The notes beneath the pieces were generated by a model. The model searched no databases. It was not told the origin of the DNA and was given only the letters and a program-made list of their open reading frames with translations. 17,474 nt of DNA from an uncultured bacterium (GTDB lineage Bacteria; Verrucomicrobiota; Lentisphaeria; Oligosphaerales; Oligosphaeraceae). Where the stretch lies: positions 1-17,474 of the forward strand of contig URJM01000043.1 in NCBI GenBank assembly GCA_900548225.1, given 5' to 3'. The position numbers and the translations under genes were made by a program. This document shows, piece after piece, positions 4,636 to 14,062 of this stretch. Positions within the stretch are counted from its first letter, which is position 1. Each line of letters begins with the position of its first letter.

Positions 4636-6360
4636 TCACCACAGGAACAGTGTCACCCAGCTCGATATCTGGGGGGATATGACTGGAAGGGGTTTAGCTG
4701 TCCCCACGGAGCCAATGCTGGCTGTCCCTACGGAGCCAATGCTGGCTGCCCCTGCGGAGCCAATGCTGGCTGCCCCTGCGGAGCCAATGCTGGCTGCCCC
4801 TGCGGAACCAATGTTGGCTGTTCCTGCGGAGCCAATGCCACCATCGTCCACCGACTCCTCCTTTCCCGTGTAAAGGAGTTTAGCTGTCCCCACGGAGCCA
4901 ATGCCACGCATATTTCCTTTCCTGATTGAAAATTTGGTTCCACAGAAAGAAGCGCTTTTAATACTGTTATTCCTACAGAAAATAAAATCATCGCGCTTAG
5001 AGAACCAGCTACCTCCTCCCGTTTCAATTTCACTTGCAAATGGGAAGTCCGCAAAATAGACCCTATATGATGAAGAGCAAATCATTGTGCTGCGGGATGG
5101 GGATGCCGGGAAGCGCACGTTTCCTGTTTTGTTGACATAATATCCTGCATTTTGCCCCGTCGTATTCAGATAGTATGCCCCGACGTATTCCGTGCTGCAC
5201 ATGCTATCCCATACGCCGTCATTCGTGATATTCAATTCCAGCGGAAGCCCCTGAAATCTGCCTCCCTTGACACTATGCGTGTCAACTGTTTGTCTGGGAC
5301 TGGGACTTGTTTTAGGCTTATTCACCTCTATTTGCCTATTCTCTGCATTATTAGTTACAACTTCCTTGGGAGATCGAGTAATGGGGTAAAATGGAGCAAT
5401 AAGGGGCATTTGCTCCTCTCTGATATCCGATAACTGCTTGAAGGCCTCATATACCTCCACCCTAGACAAACTCCTGTTCCACAGAAGGAAGTTGGCAATG
5501 GATGATGTATTTGACGCAACACGGCGGATTCTCGTATTCTCATAAAAACCGCTTCCCGTACAGATGCCAGTCAAACGGCCATCGACATATACCCTGATAT
5601 CGTTCGAAGAAGCTGTCACTAAAAAGGCATGTGCATTTGATTCTTCGATAGCAAAGGAGTAAAACGAAGAACCGCCATGCCACTGCGCGTCTATTTCACT
5701 TCTAATCTCGACAGTGTCTGAATTCCATCGAGTTGTCACTTGTCCACCCAGGCAATCCAATTGCAATTCGTATGTGTCTTCTGAAGGATCGCCTGATATG
5801 ATAAACATACAAGTGAAGCCGTTTGCTTGATAATCAAAAACCAATTCACGATTTGACGACAATTCCTCAGAAGAGAAAACCAGACCAGCTTCCAATCCTG
5901 CGGAAAGCTTCTTTTCGGGAGGGGAGGGAGTGTCTTTTTCCCCTACGTCCTTTGCAAGGGAACCAGCGTCCTTATAACTGTTTCCCATTCCGCCATCTTC
6001 ATTGGAAATGGCTTTATCCTTGCTTACAACAGGAGAAGAAAATGGCATTGAACTGTCTAGGGCACTCCATTTATCATCAAGCTTCCTAAGCAACTGCGCA
6101 TTGTCCTCAACAGAAAAGGCATACCATTCCCCGTCCTTGCAATACACCTTCAAATCATCTCCGAGCCAGGTGATAAAGCTGTTTTTCAACCATTGCTCTT
6201 CAAAGTCAGGCCCCTTGCCCAGGTAGGCATTGTATGCTCTCTTAAGGGAGGAGCCGCTAATTGCCGTTATCCTAAGCATTCCAATGCCGAGATCAAATGA
6301 ATGCGTATACGCTAAATCACTATCTCTGACTTTCCCGTCGACATCCGATATGTCAATCAA
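4636..6360 (-). CDS. LamG/concanavalin-like protein with C-terminal octapeptide repeats
   Basis: 574 residues. The start is TTG 6360, overlapping the upstream stop as TTGA; an in-frame stop lies 18 bases further up, so nothing earlier is possible, and an internal ATG (residue 28) is an alternative. Residues ~1-110 include DGEWYAF and are unassigned; ~110-155 are a Lys/Glu/Pro linker. Residues ~160-310 look like a LamG-type jelly roll: FDYQANGFTCMFIIS, YSFAIEE, AFLVTASSNDIRVYVDGRLTG, IANFLLWNRSLSRVEV-EAF. Residues ~365-480 are Cys/Ser-rich and unassigned. Residues ~487-556 are GSAGAASI/GSVGTASI repeats from the 24-bp minisatellite, after which the frame ends in ISSWVTLFLW. There is no signal peptide, although LamG folds of this type are usually exported. 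Base composition is lower in GC than the core genes. The ligand is unknown. Confidence 0.7.
   Translation of the reverse strand: MIDISDVDGKVRDSDLAYTHSFDLGIGMLRITAISGSSLKRAYNAYLGKGPDFEEQWLKNSFITWLGDDLKVYCKDGEWYAFSVEDNAQLLRKLDDKWSALDSSMPFSSPVVSKDKAISNEDGGMGNSYKDAGSLAKDVGEKDTPSPPEKKLSAGLEAGLVFSSEELSSNRELVFDYQANGFTCMFIISGDPSEDTYELQLDCLGGQVTTRWNSDTVEIRSEIDAQWHGGSSFYSFAIEESNAHAFLVTASSNDIRVYVDGRLTGICTGSGFYENTRIRRVASNTSSIANFLLWNRSLSRVEVYEAFKQLSDIREEQMPLIAPFYPITRSPKEVVTNNAENRQIEVNKPKTSPSPRQTVDTHSVKGGRFQGLPLELNITNDGVWDSMCSTEYVGAYYLNTTGQNAGYYVNKTGNVRFPASPSRSTMICSSSYRVYFADFPFASEIETGGGSWFSKRDDFIFCRNNSIKSASFCGTKFSIRKGNMRGIGSVGTAKLLYTGKEESVDDGGIGSAGTANIGSAGAASIGSAGAASIGSAGAASIGSVGTASIGSVGTAKPLPVISPQISSWVTLFLW
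4698..4839. repeat. 24-bp minisatellite, five full units plus partials
   Basis: Units of 24 bp start at 4711, 4735, 4759, 4783 and 4807; three (4735-4806) are identical. Partial units flank them. Each unit contains AGCCA-ATGC-TGGCT, a 5-bp stem with a 4-nt loop. On the minus strand it encodes the eight-residue repeat GSAGAASI in the LamG-like gene; it is open in other frames and on the plus strand too. A 27-nt stretch at 4692-4718 recurs at 4878-4904. Confidence 0.85.
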
Positions 6361-7187
6361 ACAAATGAAGAAAGAGTGTCATGGAGAGACTGGAAGAATG
6401 CCTGGGATTCCCTTAAATCCTGAATTGCGGCTTCAGCCTCTGCTTTTCTTGTCTCCGATCGTAGTAATTCTTCCGAATGCTCTAATCCATCTCCTGAAGT
6501 TCCATACTTCTGTTTAAGTTGGAAATTGATATCCTTGTCATACTCCTTGAGAGCAAGCTCGAGCCTCTCGATTTCCTGCTTTTCGTTGCCATGTTTCCCT
6601 ATCAGGTTGGCAAATGCATCGTCAATAGTGGAATTATACTCTTCATTCTTTGCTTTTGAAAAGAACCGCAACTGCTGCGGGGCGATGCAATCAAACGGGA
6701 TTATCCTAACCCGATCCCTTAGGGCAAGGGTTACAGAAGAATCGTCTATCTCCCTAATTGTCCCCTGGAAGGCAACCCATCCCTCTCCATTGACCAGCGC
6801 AGTAAGCTTTACTGTGCTTCCTGTAGTTGCCAATTTCGCCCGGTGTCTTGAAATCCACGCATTCCTATACTTGCTGAACAATTCATTCAGGCGTCTTGAG
6901 CATTGAACGATTCTGTCCTGTGTAATGTCCTCTGCCAAATTGAGGCCGGCCACATACTCTGAAAGGGCTTTTCCATATTCCTGGCTATGCAGAAACTCAC
7001 CCCAGGACATATTGAATCTGTCCCTTGCCTCAGAAAGGTGTTTCTGAAATAAAACATCCTCCTTTCCAACTGCATGATTGCCGGTGTAGGCTCCATACTT
7101 GGCATTCATGCCTCCTGTCTGATAGCCAATGGCATAATACTGACAGGCCAGCATCAATACAAGTACAATTGAAAGGAGTCTTTTCAT
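6357..7187 (-). CDS. Secreted protein with SHD1-like segment and coiled coil
   Basis: 276 residues. The N-terminus MKRLLSIVLVLMLACQYYA is a clear export signal; LMLAC resembles but does not match a standard lipobox well, so signal peptidase I after YYA is equally likely. Residues ~45-120 are helical. Residues ~125-178 (GWVAFQGTIREIDDSSVTLALRDRVRIIPFDCIAPQQLRFF) resemble the SHD1 fold common in planctomycete and verrucomicrobial exported proteins: V-A-x-G-x-I, V-x-L, then a P-[FL]-x-x-[IL] segment. Residues ~195-276 are charged and predicted coiled coil (EIERLELALKEYDKDI, EAEAAIQDLRESQ). The stop overlaps the start of the LamG-like gene, indicating translational coupling and a joint role, possibly at the cell surface. 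The exact function is unknown. Confidence 0.65.
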   Translation of the reverse strand: MKRLLSIVLVLMLACQYYAIGYQTGGMNAKYGAYTGNHAVGKEDVLFQKHLSEARDRFNMSWGEFLHSQEYGKALSEYVAGLNLAEDITQDRIVQCSRRLNELFSKYRNAWISRHRAKLATTGSTVKLTALVNGEGWVAFQGTIREIDDSSVTLALRDRVRIIPFDCIAPQQLRFFSKAKNEEYNSTIDDAFANLIGKHGNEKQEIERLELALKEYDKDINFQLKQKYGTSGDGLEHSEELLRSETRKAEAEAAIQDLRESQAFFQSLHDTLSSFV

Positions 7188-7613
7188 CCCTGAATCCGCG
7201 AAGCTGTCTTAGCGAATAATTGATTAAATGGCATGACGGCCATTTGCATGCAGTTTATTAGGTGCGTTCCGATTTGAAGGGGTGTTTCCGGATTCATCGG
7301 AGAAGAGAAGGAGAACACGCAGACATGGTGTATTGTCAAGCGACCTCCTGGATTCTATCCCTCAAGTAATATACAGGAGGCGGAGGCACCCGGCAGGTCT
7401 CCTGCCGAGGGGGAGCCTGTGATGAAAAGTGGCTTCTTTGTGCGGACAATCGTTGGGTGGGTGCGTCTATCAGGAAGTGGCGGATTTCGGCGGGCTTGCC
7501 TCATCAGGGGTCGGGGGAGGAGCCTGTGTCTTTCTGCGTGACGGGTGAAAAGAAAAAATCCCCAGTCGCGTGGTGCGGCCGGGGATTCCCTGAGTGCTGT
7601 ATGTGGAAGATGC
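7188..7613. other. Intergenic region between the secreted-protein gene and rpoZ
   Basis: No supported gene. It contains a 7-bp inverted repeat at 7226-7245 (AAATGGC, loop ATGACG, GCCATTT) about 40 bases upstream of the secreted-protein start, a GC-rich hairpin at 7391-7407 (CGGCAGG, TCT, CCTGCCG) without a T-run, and the rpoZ terminator at its right end. The minus-strand ORF that is open here is Pro/Arg-rich and looks spurious. Confidence 0.5.
7553..7588 (-). terminator. Intrinsic terminator of rpoZ
   Basis: On the minus strand AATCCCC (7587-7581), a 17-nt loop region, then GGGGATT continuing into a run of T (plus-strand A6 at 7553-7558). It lies 26 bases after the rpoZ stop codon. The loop is long, but the stem plus T-tract fits a terminator. 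Confidence 0.6.
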
Positions 7614-7904
7614 CTAGTCGTTGACGGATGCGATTTCGGTATTCTCGCGTTCCGCCTGCTCGATTGCATGGTAGTCTCCCTTTTCGATGATGATCTTACC
7701 CGCCGCGACCTCGCGCAGTGCGAGATCCAGGAGGGGGGTGTCATCGCCCGGAGTGAGCGGGATGAGCCTGCGGTATCCCTTTCCGAGTTGGACAGCGCGT
7801 TTTGAGACTCCCGTGATGAAGAGCCTGAGGTCGAAGGTCTCTCCGCGTTCCGCGCACATTTCCTTGCTCTTGGCGACTGCCTGGCGCAAATATTCTTCGT
7901 TCAT
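7614..7904 (-). CDS. rpoZ: DNA-directed RNA polymerase omega subunit
   Basis: 96 residues. Omega helps assemble and stabilise RNA polymerase by binding the beta-prime subunit. The diagnostic block is residues ~30-72: DLRLFITGVSKRAVQLGKGYRRLIPL, then LLDLALREVAAGKI, corresponding to the family pattern of a helix with [KR]RA-QL-G followed by ALREI-GKI. The length is in the normal range. The N-terminus (MNEEYLRQAVAKSKEM) and acidic end are lineage-variable. The gene is divergent from the malic enzyme and has its own terminator. I am fairly sure of the family; the N-terminal third is too short and divergent to add support. Confidence 0.75.
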   Translation of the reverse strand: MNEEYLRQAVAKSKEMCAERGETFDLRLFITGVSKRAVQLGKGYRRLIPLTPGDDTPLLDLALREVAAGKIIIEKGDYHAIEQAERENTEIASVND

Positions 7905-8069
7905 TCTGGTTGTCTTCCTGTGTGGGTTGGAGTTAAATCGACTGATTGGAGCGCCGTCCTGTGCGGTGGCGTGCGTCCCCGTTTTCCCTTGCGTGGCGTC
8001 ATGTGAAACGGGCTTGTCTCCAGCGACTTGGAGCCTGTTTACTTTGTGTCCCGCGGCAATTCCGCATAA

Positions 8070-8075
8070 TATAAT
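8070..8075 (+). promoter_or_regulatory. -10 element of the malic enzyme promoter
   Basis: A perfect TATAAT at 8070-8075 in an AT-rich patch. No good -35 box is at 16-18 bp (TTGTGT at 8044-8049 is 20 bp away). A start near 8082 would give a leader of about 90 bases before ATG 8172, and argues against the ATG at 8079 as the start codon. Confidence 0.45.
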
Positions 8076-8171
8076 CCCATGCGCAATGTTGGCAATGCAA
8101 TTTATAGTAACCGACCTGTGCTTGCACAGGGTGGTGCGGCACCTTATTCACCCAGCGAAGACCAAGAATCA

Positions 8172-9494
<1,323 letters not shown>

Positions 9495-9556
9495 GCGCCG
9501 CCGGGTCGCATCCAGTTTCCCGAGTTCCTCCAAATCCAGGAGAATAATAAACAACA

Positions 9557-10807
9557 ATGATTGACATCAAGATACTTCGTGAAAATCCCGAGCTGATCAA
9601 GGAGAACTGCGCCAAGCGCAAGTACGATGTGGACATCGATGCGCTGCACGATCTGGACCAGCAGTATTTGAAGCTTGTCCGTGAGACGGAGGACCTCCGC
9701 GCCGAGCGGAACCGCCTTTCCAAGGAGTGCCAGAGCAATCCCGCGGCGCGGGAGCAGGTCAAGGCGATGAAGGTCGAGCTTTCGGAGAAGGAGAAGCTCC
9801 AGGACGAGCTGAAGGCGCAGGTCGAGGAGAAGCTGACCTGGCTTCCGAACTTCCAGTCCCCCGACACCCCGGACGGGGAGAGCGACGCGGACAACGTCGA
9901 GGTGAAGGTCGTCGGCGAGAAGCCCGTCTTCGATTTCCAGCCCCGTGACCACCAGGCGATTGGCGAGATTCTCGGAATCATTGACACGCAGCGCGGTTCG
10001 AAGGTCGCCCAGAGCGGCTTCTACTACTGGGTGGGGAAGGGCGCCATGCTGACCCAGGCGATGTATTTCTGGGCGCAGAAGGAGCTGGTCAAGCGCGGTT
10101 TCACGATGATGATGTCCCCCTGCGCGGCCAAGTCCCGCACCCTCTTCGGAACCGGATACCTGCCCTTCTTCAAGGACCAGATCTACCCCATCGGCAACGA
10201 AGACCTTTGCCTCATCGGCACGGCCGAGCAGACGCTGGTTGGATTCCATGCCGACGAGGTGATGGACGCCGCCAGGCTTCCCGAGCGCCTGACCGCCTAC
10301 ACCCCCTGCTTCCGCACCGAGGCGGGCTCCTACGGCAAGGAGGCCCGCGGCATCTTCCGCGTCCACCAGTTCCACAAGGTCGAGCAGATCATCTTCTGCC
10401 GTCCGGAGGATTCTCCGAAGTGCCACGAGGAGTGCCTTGCCAACGAGGAGTATCTCCTCCAGCAGCTTGGCGTCCCCTACCACGTGGTGAACGTCTGCAT
10501 TGGCGACCTTGGGGCTCCCGCCTACAAGAAATACGACTGCGAGGCCTGGTTCCCGGGCTACAACGGATACCGTGAGGTCACCAGCAATTCGAACCTGACC
10601 GACTTCCAGAGCCGCCGCCTCAACATCCGCTACAAGGACGGCAATGGCGGCAAGGGCTTTGTCCACACAATCAGCGCCACCGGCCTTACCGACCGCGTGG
10701 TCTGCGCGATGCTGGAGAACTTCCAGCGCGAGGACGGGTCGGTGGTCGTTCCCGAAGTCCTCAGGCCCTTCACGGGCTTCGACGTCATCGAGGCTCCCGC
10801 CCGCTAG
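9557..10807 (+). CDS. serS: Seryl-tRNA synthetase
   Basis: 416 residues, the normal length. It charges tRNA-Ser and tRNA-Sec with serine. Residues ~1-100 (MIDIKILRENPELIKEN... then a charged heptad helix pair to ~95) are the coiled-coil arm that holds the tRNA long variable arm. The class II core follows: LIGTAEQTL (~219), motif 2 PCFRTEAGSYGKEARGIFRVHQFHKVEQ (250-277), REVTSNSNLTDFQSRRLNIRYK (339-360), and motif 3 with LENFQREDGSVVVPEVLRPF (386-405). Motif 3 begins HTISATGLTDR rather than the usual HTLNGSGLAVGR, one residue shorter, which is noteworthy. AGGAG (9538-9542) lies upstream of the ATG with a long spacing. Assignment is secure. Confidence 0.95.
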   Translation: MIDIKILRENPELIKENCAKRKYDVDIDALHDLDQQYLKLVRETEDLRAERNRLSKECQSNPAAREQVKAMKVELSEKEKLQDELKAQVEEKLTWLPNFQSPDTPDGESDADNVEVKVVGEKPVFDFQPRDHQAIGEILGIIDTQRGSKVAQSGFYYWVGKGAMLTQAMYFWAQKELVKRGFTMMMSPCAAKSRTLFGTGYLPFFKDQIYPIGNEDLCLIGTAEQTLVGFHADEVMDAARLPERLTAYTPCFRTEAGSYGKEARGIFRVHQFHKVEQIIFCRPEDSPKCHEECLANEEYLLQQLGVPYHVVNVCIGDLGAPAYKKYDCEAWFPGYNGYREVTSNSNLTDFQSRRLNIRYKDGNGGKGFVHTISATGLTDRVVCAMLENFQREDGSVVVPEVLRPFTGFDVIEAPAR

Positions 10808-10936
10808 GCCCCAGGGGCGGGGTGCCGGGGTTGATGTCCACCCCTGCGCTCCGCCTTGTCCCACGGCCAGGGCGCGTCCCTCCGCGTTGTTCCTCCAATC
10901 CGCCACATTGTCCCGTTTCCACTTCAGATTGCAACC

Positions 10937-12094
10937 GTGATTCGTCTAGCCACACAGCGTTACAAGTGCCAGCAGTGTGGGCGGTGCTGTCGTCGGTTCC
11001 TGATTCCGATTTCGTCGTTGGAGATTGAGGCGATATCGAAGCTTCCCTGGCGCCGTGCGTCGGACCAGAAGCTCCAGTGCTATTCGGTGATTGGGGGGCG
11101 TTCCTATTTGAAGGCGGACAAGCGGACGGGGGAGTGCGTCTTCCTGGAGGATGGGGTGCGCTGCAAGATGCACGCCTCCTTCGGAAGCAAGTGCAAGACC
11201 ATCTCCTGCCGCGCATATCCCTTCGAGTTCATGAGGACATTCGACGACGAAATCACCGTCGCCGCCCGCTTCGACTGCCCCTCCATACAACAGGACTCCG
11301 GGGAAAACCTCGGATACTACCGCATAGAACTGGAGGAGATACTAGGCGACCCCCTGATGCCGCCGCTGCCGCCGCCGTTCACGGAAAAGCAGCTTGACGG
11401 ATTGACGCGGGAGGCCGTCGAGGCCATCGCAGACTTTATCAGGGATGCGCTTCTCAACACCCAGACGCCTGTCCCCGCGCTTCTCCTGGTGTGCAGGCGC
11501 CTCCGCTATCTCGGCGCCTCGTTCCTCAACGACCTGGAGACGCTGAAGACCGTCCTGCCGACGATGCTGAAAAAGGCCCTCGGCGACGTCACCGCCGACG
11601 AGGGGTCCATCGGATTCCTCTGGCCTGACCGGGTCCGCCTGCGCCAGGAGATGCTGGACTGCCTCAGATACGACAGGCAGGTGCCCGACTTCTCCATGAA
11701 GGCACGGCTCCACAACACGGCCAAGTCCTTCAAATTCCTCTTCGGATTCGGAAATCCGCGCACATTCGGACCAGAACAGCCCGACATCCCGGTCAGAAGG
11801 GCAGGGCTCTTCGATGGGGAGAGATGGCGTCCACTGGCCGCGGACGCATGGGGGCCATATCGGAGATTCCTGGCCGCAAAACTCGAAAGCCGGCAGTTCT
11901 TCGGAGCAGCACATTACGGAAAGAGCTTCCACGACGGAATCGACGCGCTGCTGTCAACCTGGAAGATCGCCGTCGTCCTCGCAAGGCTCAAGGCGGCATC
12001 CCGTGACTCGAAGGAAGTCGAAGCCCAGGACATGATGTATGCGACAGGGATGATCGACCACATCCACGGCAGGAAGAGCAGGAGAAAGAGATAG
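10937..12094 (+). CDS. YkgJ-family (CxxCxxCC) zinc/iron-chelating cluster protein
   Basis: 385 residues from GTG 10937; the frame is open to ATG 10856, but that extension is low-complexity and the family usually begins close to the first cysteines. The N-terminal cysteine cluster YKCQQCGRCC (Cys11, 14, 17, 18), then C-FL (Cys67), RCKMH (Cys76), KCKTISCRAYPFEF (Cys86, Cys91), matches the putative zinc/iron-chelating domain (PF03692) also found in FliB-type flagellin lysine methylases. The remaining ~280 residues are helical and unassigned. No radical-SAM or methyltransferase motif is visible. The stop is one base before ispD, so they are probably co-transcribed. Biochemical role is unknown; a metal-dependent modification role is only a family-based guess. 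Confidence 0.7.
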   Translation: MIRLATQRYKCQQCGRCCRRFLIPISSLEIEAISKLPWRRASDQKLQCYSVIGGRSYLKADKRTGECVFLEDGVRCKMHASFGSKCKTISCRAYPFEFMRTFDDEITVAARFDCPSIQQDSGENLGYYRIELEEILGDPLMPPLPPPFTEKQLDGLTREAVEAIADFIRDALLNTQTPVPALLLVCRRLRYLGASFLNDLETLKTVLPTMLKKALGDVTADEGSIGFLWPDRVRLRQEMLDCLRYDRQVPDFSMKARLHNTAKSFKFLFGFGNPRTFGPEQPDIPVRRAGLFDGERWRPLAADAWGPYRRFLAAKLESRQFFGAAHYGKSFHDGIDALLSTWKIAVVLARLKAASRDSKEVEAQDMMYATGMIDHIHGRKSRRKR

Positions 12095-12095
12095 G

Positions 12096-12812
12096 ATGAA
12101 TGAACAATTTGCGACAATTCCGGACATCGCCGTCGTTGTTGCGGCTGGAGGGTCGGGTTGTCGCTTTGGTGGCAACAAGCTTTTGTCCAGGCTTGCGGGT
12201 GACGGGGAGCCGATATTCGCGCGTTGCCTGGGGAACATCCTGGGCGCCGGCGTGCGCCTCGTCGTCTCGACAAAGTGCCGTTGTGCGCTGGAGGGGTTGT
12301 TGCCTCCGCAGGTGGATGTATTGTGGGCGCCTGGCGGCGCGTCCCGCAGCGAGTCTGTCTGGAACGGCCTGTGTGCGCTGGCGGAGTCCGGCAATTCGTC
12401 TCCGTGGATTGCGGTTCATGACGCGGCCCGGCCGCTGGCGACCTACGGGTTGCTGCTTTCGTGCTGGCGCCGTCTGGTGGAGAGCGGCGCCGACGGCGTT
12501 GTTCCAGTCCATCCAGTCGCCGACACAATCCACTGCGTCTCCCCGGAGGGGGAGCTTCTTTCGACTCCCGCGCGTCCATCCCTCCGTGGGGCAGAGACGC
12601 CCCAGGTGTTCAGGCGCGAAGTCCTGATTGGCGCATACAGCCGCTGGCACGACTCCCCCGGGGATTTCAGCGACGACGCGTCCCTCGTCCGCGCCCTTCT
12701 TCCCCAGTCGCGGATTCTTCTGCTGGAGAACTCCTCCTGCAACCGGAAGATCACCTATCCCGAAGACTGCTTCCTGGGCTTCGGCGCTCCGCGCCCGCCC
12801 ATGCCACGATGA
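12096..12812 (+). CDS. ispD: 2-C-methyl-D-erythritol 4-phosphate cytidylyltransferase
   Basis: 238 residues, the normal length. It joins CTP and MEP to form CDP-ME in the non-mevalonate isoprenoid pathway. The nucleotide-binding start AVVVAAGGSGCRFGGNK (12-28), GGASRSESVWNGL (80-92), the metal-binding VHDAARP (107-113), TPQVFRREVLIGAY (168-181), DDASLV (193-198) and NRKITYPED (216-224) are all in order. The usual T-DDA is S-DDA here. The ATG is one base after the preceding stop, and its stop overlaps the transporter start (ATGA). No ispF follows, so the pathway partner is elsewhere. Confidence 0.92.
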   Translation: MNEQFATIPDIAVVVAAGGSGCRFGGNKLLSRLAGDGEPIFARCLGNILGAGVRLVVSTKCRCALEGLLPPQVDVLWAPGGASRSESVWNGLCALAESGNSSPWIAVHDAARPLATYGLLLSCWRRLVESGADGVVPVHPVADTIHCVSPEGELLSTPARPSLRGAETPQVFRREVLIGAYSRWHDSPGDFSDDASLVRALLPQSRILLLENSSCNRKITYPEDCFLGFGAPRPPMPR

Positions 12813-14062
12813 AGAGCCATCTTGCAAAACCTGGCTTCGTCTCCTATCTGGCGACGCTTTTCCTTGGGGCGTTGAACGACAATGTCTGCAAGCTCCTGGT
12901 CATCTGCCACGTCTCCCTTGCGCTTGGCACGGAGAGTTCCTCGGCGGCCGCCTTCCTCTCCATGGCGGGTGCGTGCTTCTGCCTGCCCTATCTCCTCTTC
13001 TCCGCACTGGCAGGATATCTGGCGGACCGCGTCTCAAAGAAGGTCGTGATGGTGTGGACGAAGGTCGCCGAAATCCTCATCATGTCCATGGGGGCGCTCT
13101 TCGCAATCAAGGGTCATCCGGCCGCAATGCTCCTGGTCCTCTTCTGCATGGGGACGCAGAGCGCCTTCTTCGCCCCCGCAAAATACGGATTCCTGCCTGA
13201 GACGAATCCTCCGAAGAGGCTCGCCGCCGCAAACGGCGCCACCCAGCTATGCACCTTCGTCGCCATCATCATGGGCGGCTGGGCGGGGGGCGCAATCGCG
13301 GGCATCGAGACCTCCTTCTTCTCCACATTCCAGGGAGGAATGACAATCTGCGTCTTCCTCGCCATCCTCGGCACCTTTACAAGCCTCTTCATCACGCCTA
13401 CGCGTCCCCACGCCGACAATCCGGAGTTCAGGTGCCTCCGCATTATTTCCCCCCACATCCAGGCGTTGAAGGAGATGAGCCACGACAAGGTGCTCATCAC
13501 GGCTGTCATAGGCAATTCGCTCTTCTGGTTCCTGGGCACCCTCGCGCAGCTGGTGCTTGTCCAGCTTGTCCAGATAACCCTGGGCGGCAGCGACCAGATG
13601 GTGGGTCTTGTCCAGGCAGCGATGGGACTTGGCATCGGCCTTGGATGCGTAGTCGTCGCCTCGCTTGCGAAGGGAGACATTCCATACAGGCTCTCAATCC
13701 AGGGCGGCCTCATCATGAGCGCGACCCTCATCCTCCTGGGCTTCCTCGGTGGAATCAAGCCCTGCGCATTTGTCCTGACATTCACCGCAGGCTTCTTCGG
13801 CGGCTTCTACCAGCTGCCCCTCTCCACTGCAATCCAGCATCGTTCGCCAGAGGGCTCGCGGGGACGCCTCCTGGCAGCGACAAGCGCCCTCGACTCGGTG
13901 GCAATGCTGCTCGGAAGCCTTGCACTCTGGCTCCTCAGGCTTCTCCACTTCGGCCCCCGGGGAATCCTGGCGCTGGCAGGCGTGATGATGTTCATCCTCA
14001 TCTACTCAATCGCCCCGCATCTACCTGCAAACCGCATGCAAAAGGTCTACAGAAATGGCTGA
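12809..14062 (+). CDS. MFS transporter, LplT-like (lysophospholipid transporter family)
   Basis: 417 residues from ATG 12809, overlapping the ispD stop by 4 bases; the open frame further upstream is antiparallel noise in ispD. It is very hydrophobic with about 10-12 membrane helices. The first helix carries FVSYLATLFLGALNDNVCKLL, the typical N-terminal LGALNDN signature of LplT/MFS lysophospholipid flippases. The cytoplasmic loop signature LADRVSKK lies after helix 2, and FAPAKYGFLPE after helix 4 is also family-typical. In E. coli, LplT brings lysophospholipids inward for re-acylation by Aas; no acyltransferase domain is fused here or encoded in the window. It overlaps the following kinase by 8 bases, suggesting a linked function. 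Substrate is inferred from family only. Confidence 0.75.
   Translation: MKSHLAKPGFVSYLATLFLGALNDNVCKLLVICHVSLALGTESSSAAAFLSMAGACFCLPYLLFSALAGYLADRVSKKVVMVWTKVAEILIMSMGALFAIKGHPAAMLLVLFCMGTQSAFFAPAKYGFLPETNPPKRLAAANGATQLCTFVAIIMGGWAGGAIAGIETSFFSTFQGGMTICVFLAILGTFTSLFITPTRPHADNPEFRCLRIISPHIQALKEMSHDKVLITAVIGNSLFWFLGTLAQLVLVQLVQITLGGSDQMVGLVQAAMGLGIGLGCVVVASLAKGDIPYRLSIQGGLIMSATLILLGFLGGIKPCAFVLTFTAGFFGGFYQLPLSTAIQHRSPEGSRGRLLAATSALDSVAMLLGSLALWLLRLLHFGPRGILALAGVMMFILIYSIAPHLPANRMQKVYRNG

Noticed and set aside
4698..4839. CRISPR-like array
   Set aside because: Units are contiguous 24-bp tandem repeats with no unique spacers and no cas genes.
4543..4929. Plus-strand Cys-rich ORF with ANAGCPCG repeats
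   Set aside because: It is the antisense reading of the 24-bp minisatellite, which is open in several frames. It has no ribosome site and no conserved part outside the repeat.
7355..7744. Minus-strand ORF of 129 residues overlapping rpoZ
   Set aside because: Pro/Arg-rich shadow of rpoZ and its terminator, without ribosome site.
8079..8171. Longer start for the malic enzyme
   Set aside because: The extension is not family-like and a perfect TATAAT lies 4 bases before it, which would leave no leader.
12461..12808. N-terminal extension of the transporter frame
   Set aside because: It overlaps ispD in another frame, is Arg/Pro-rich and non-membrane; the ATGA start at 12809 begins the conserved LplT-type sequence.
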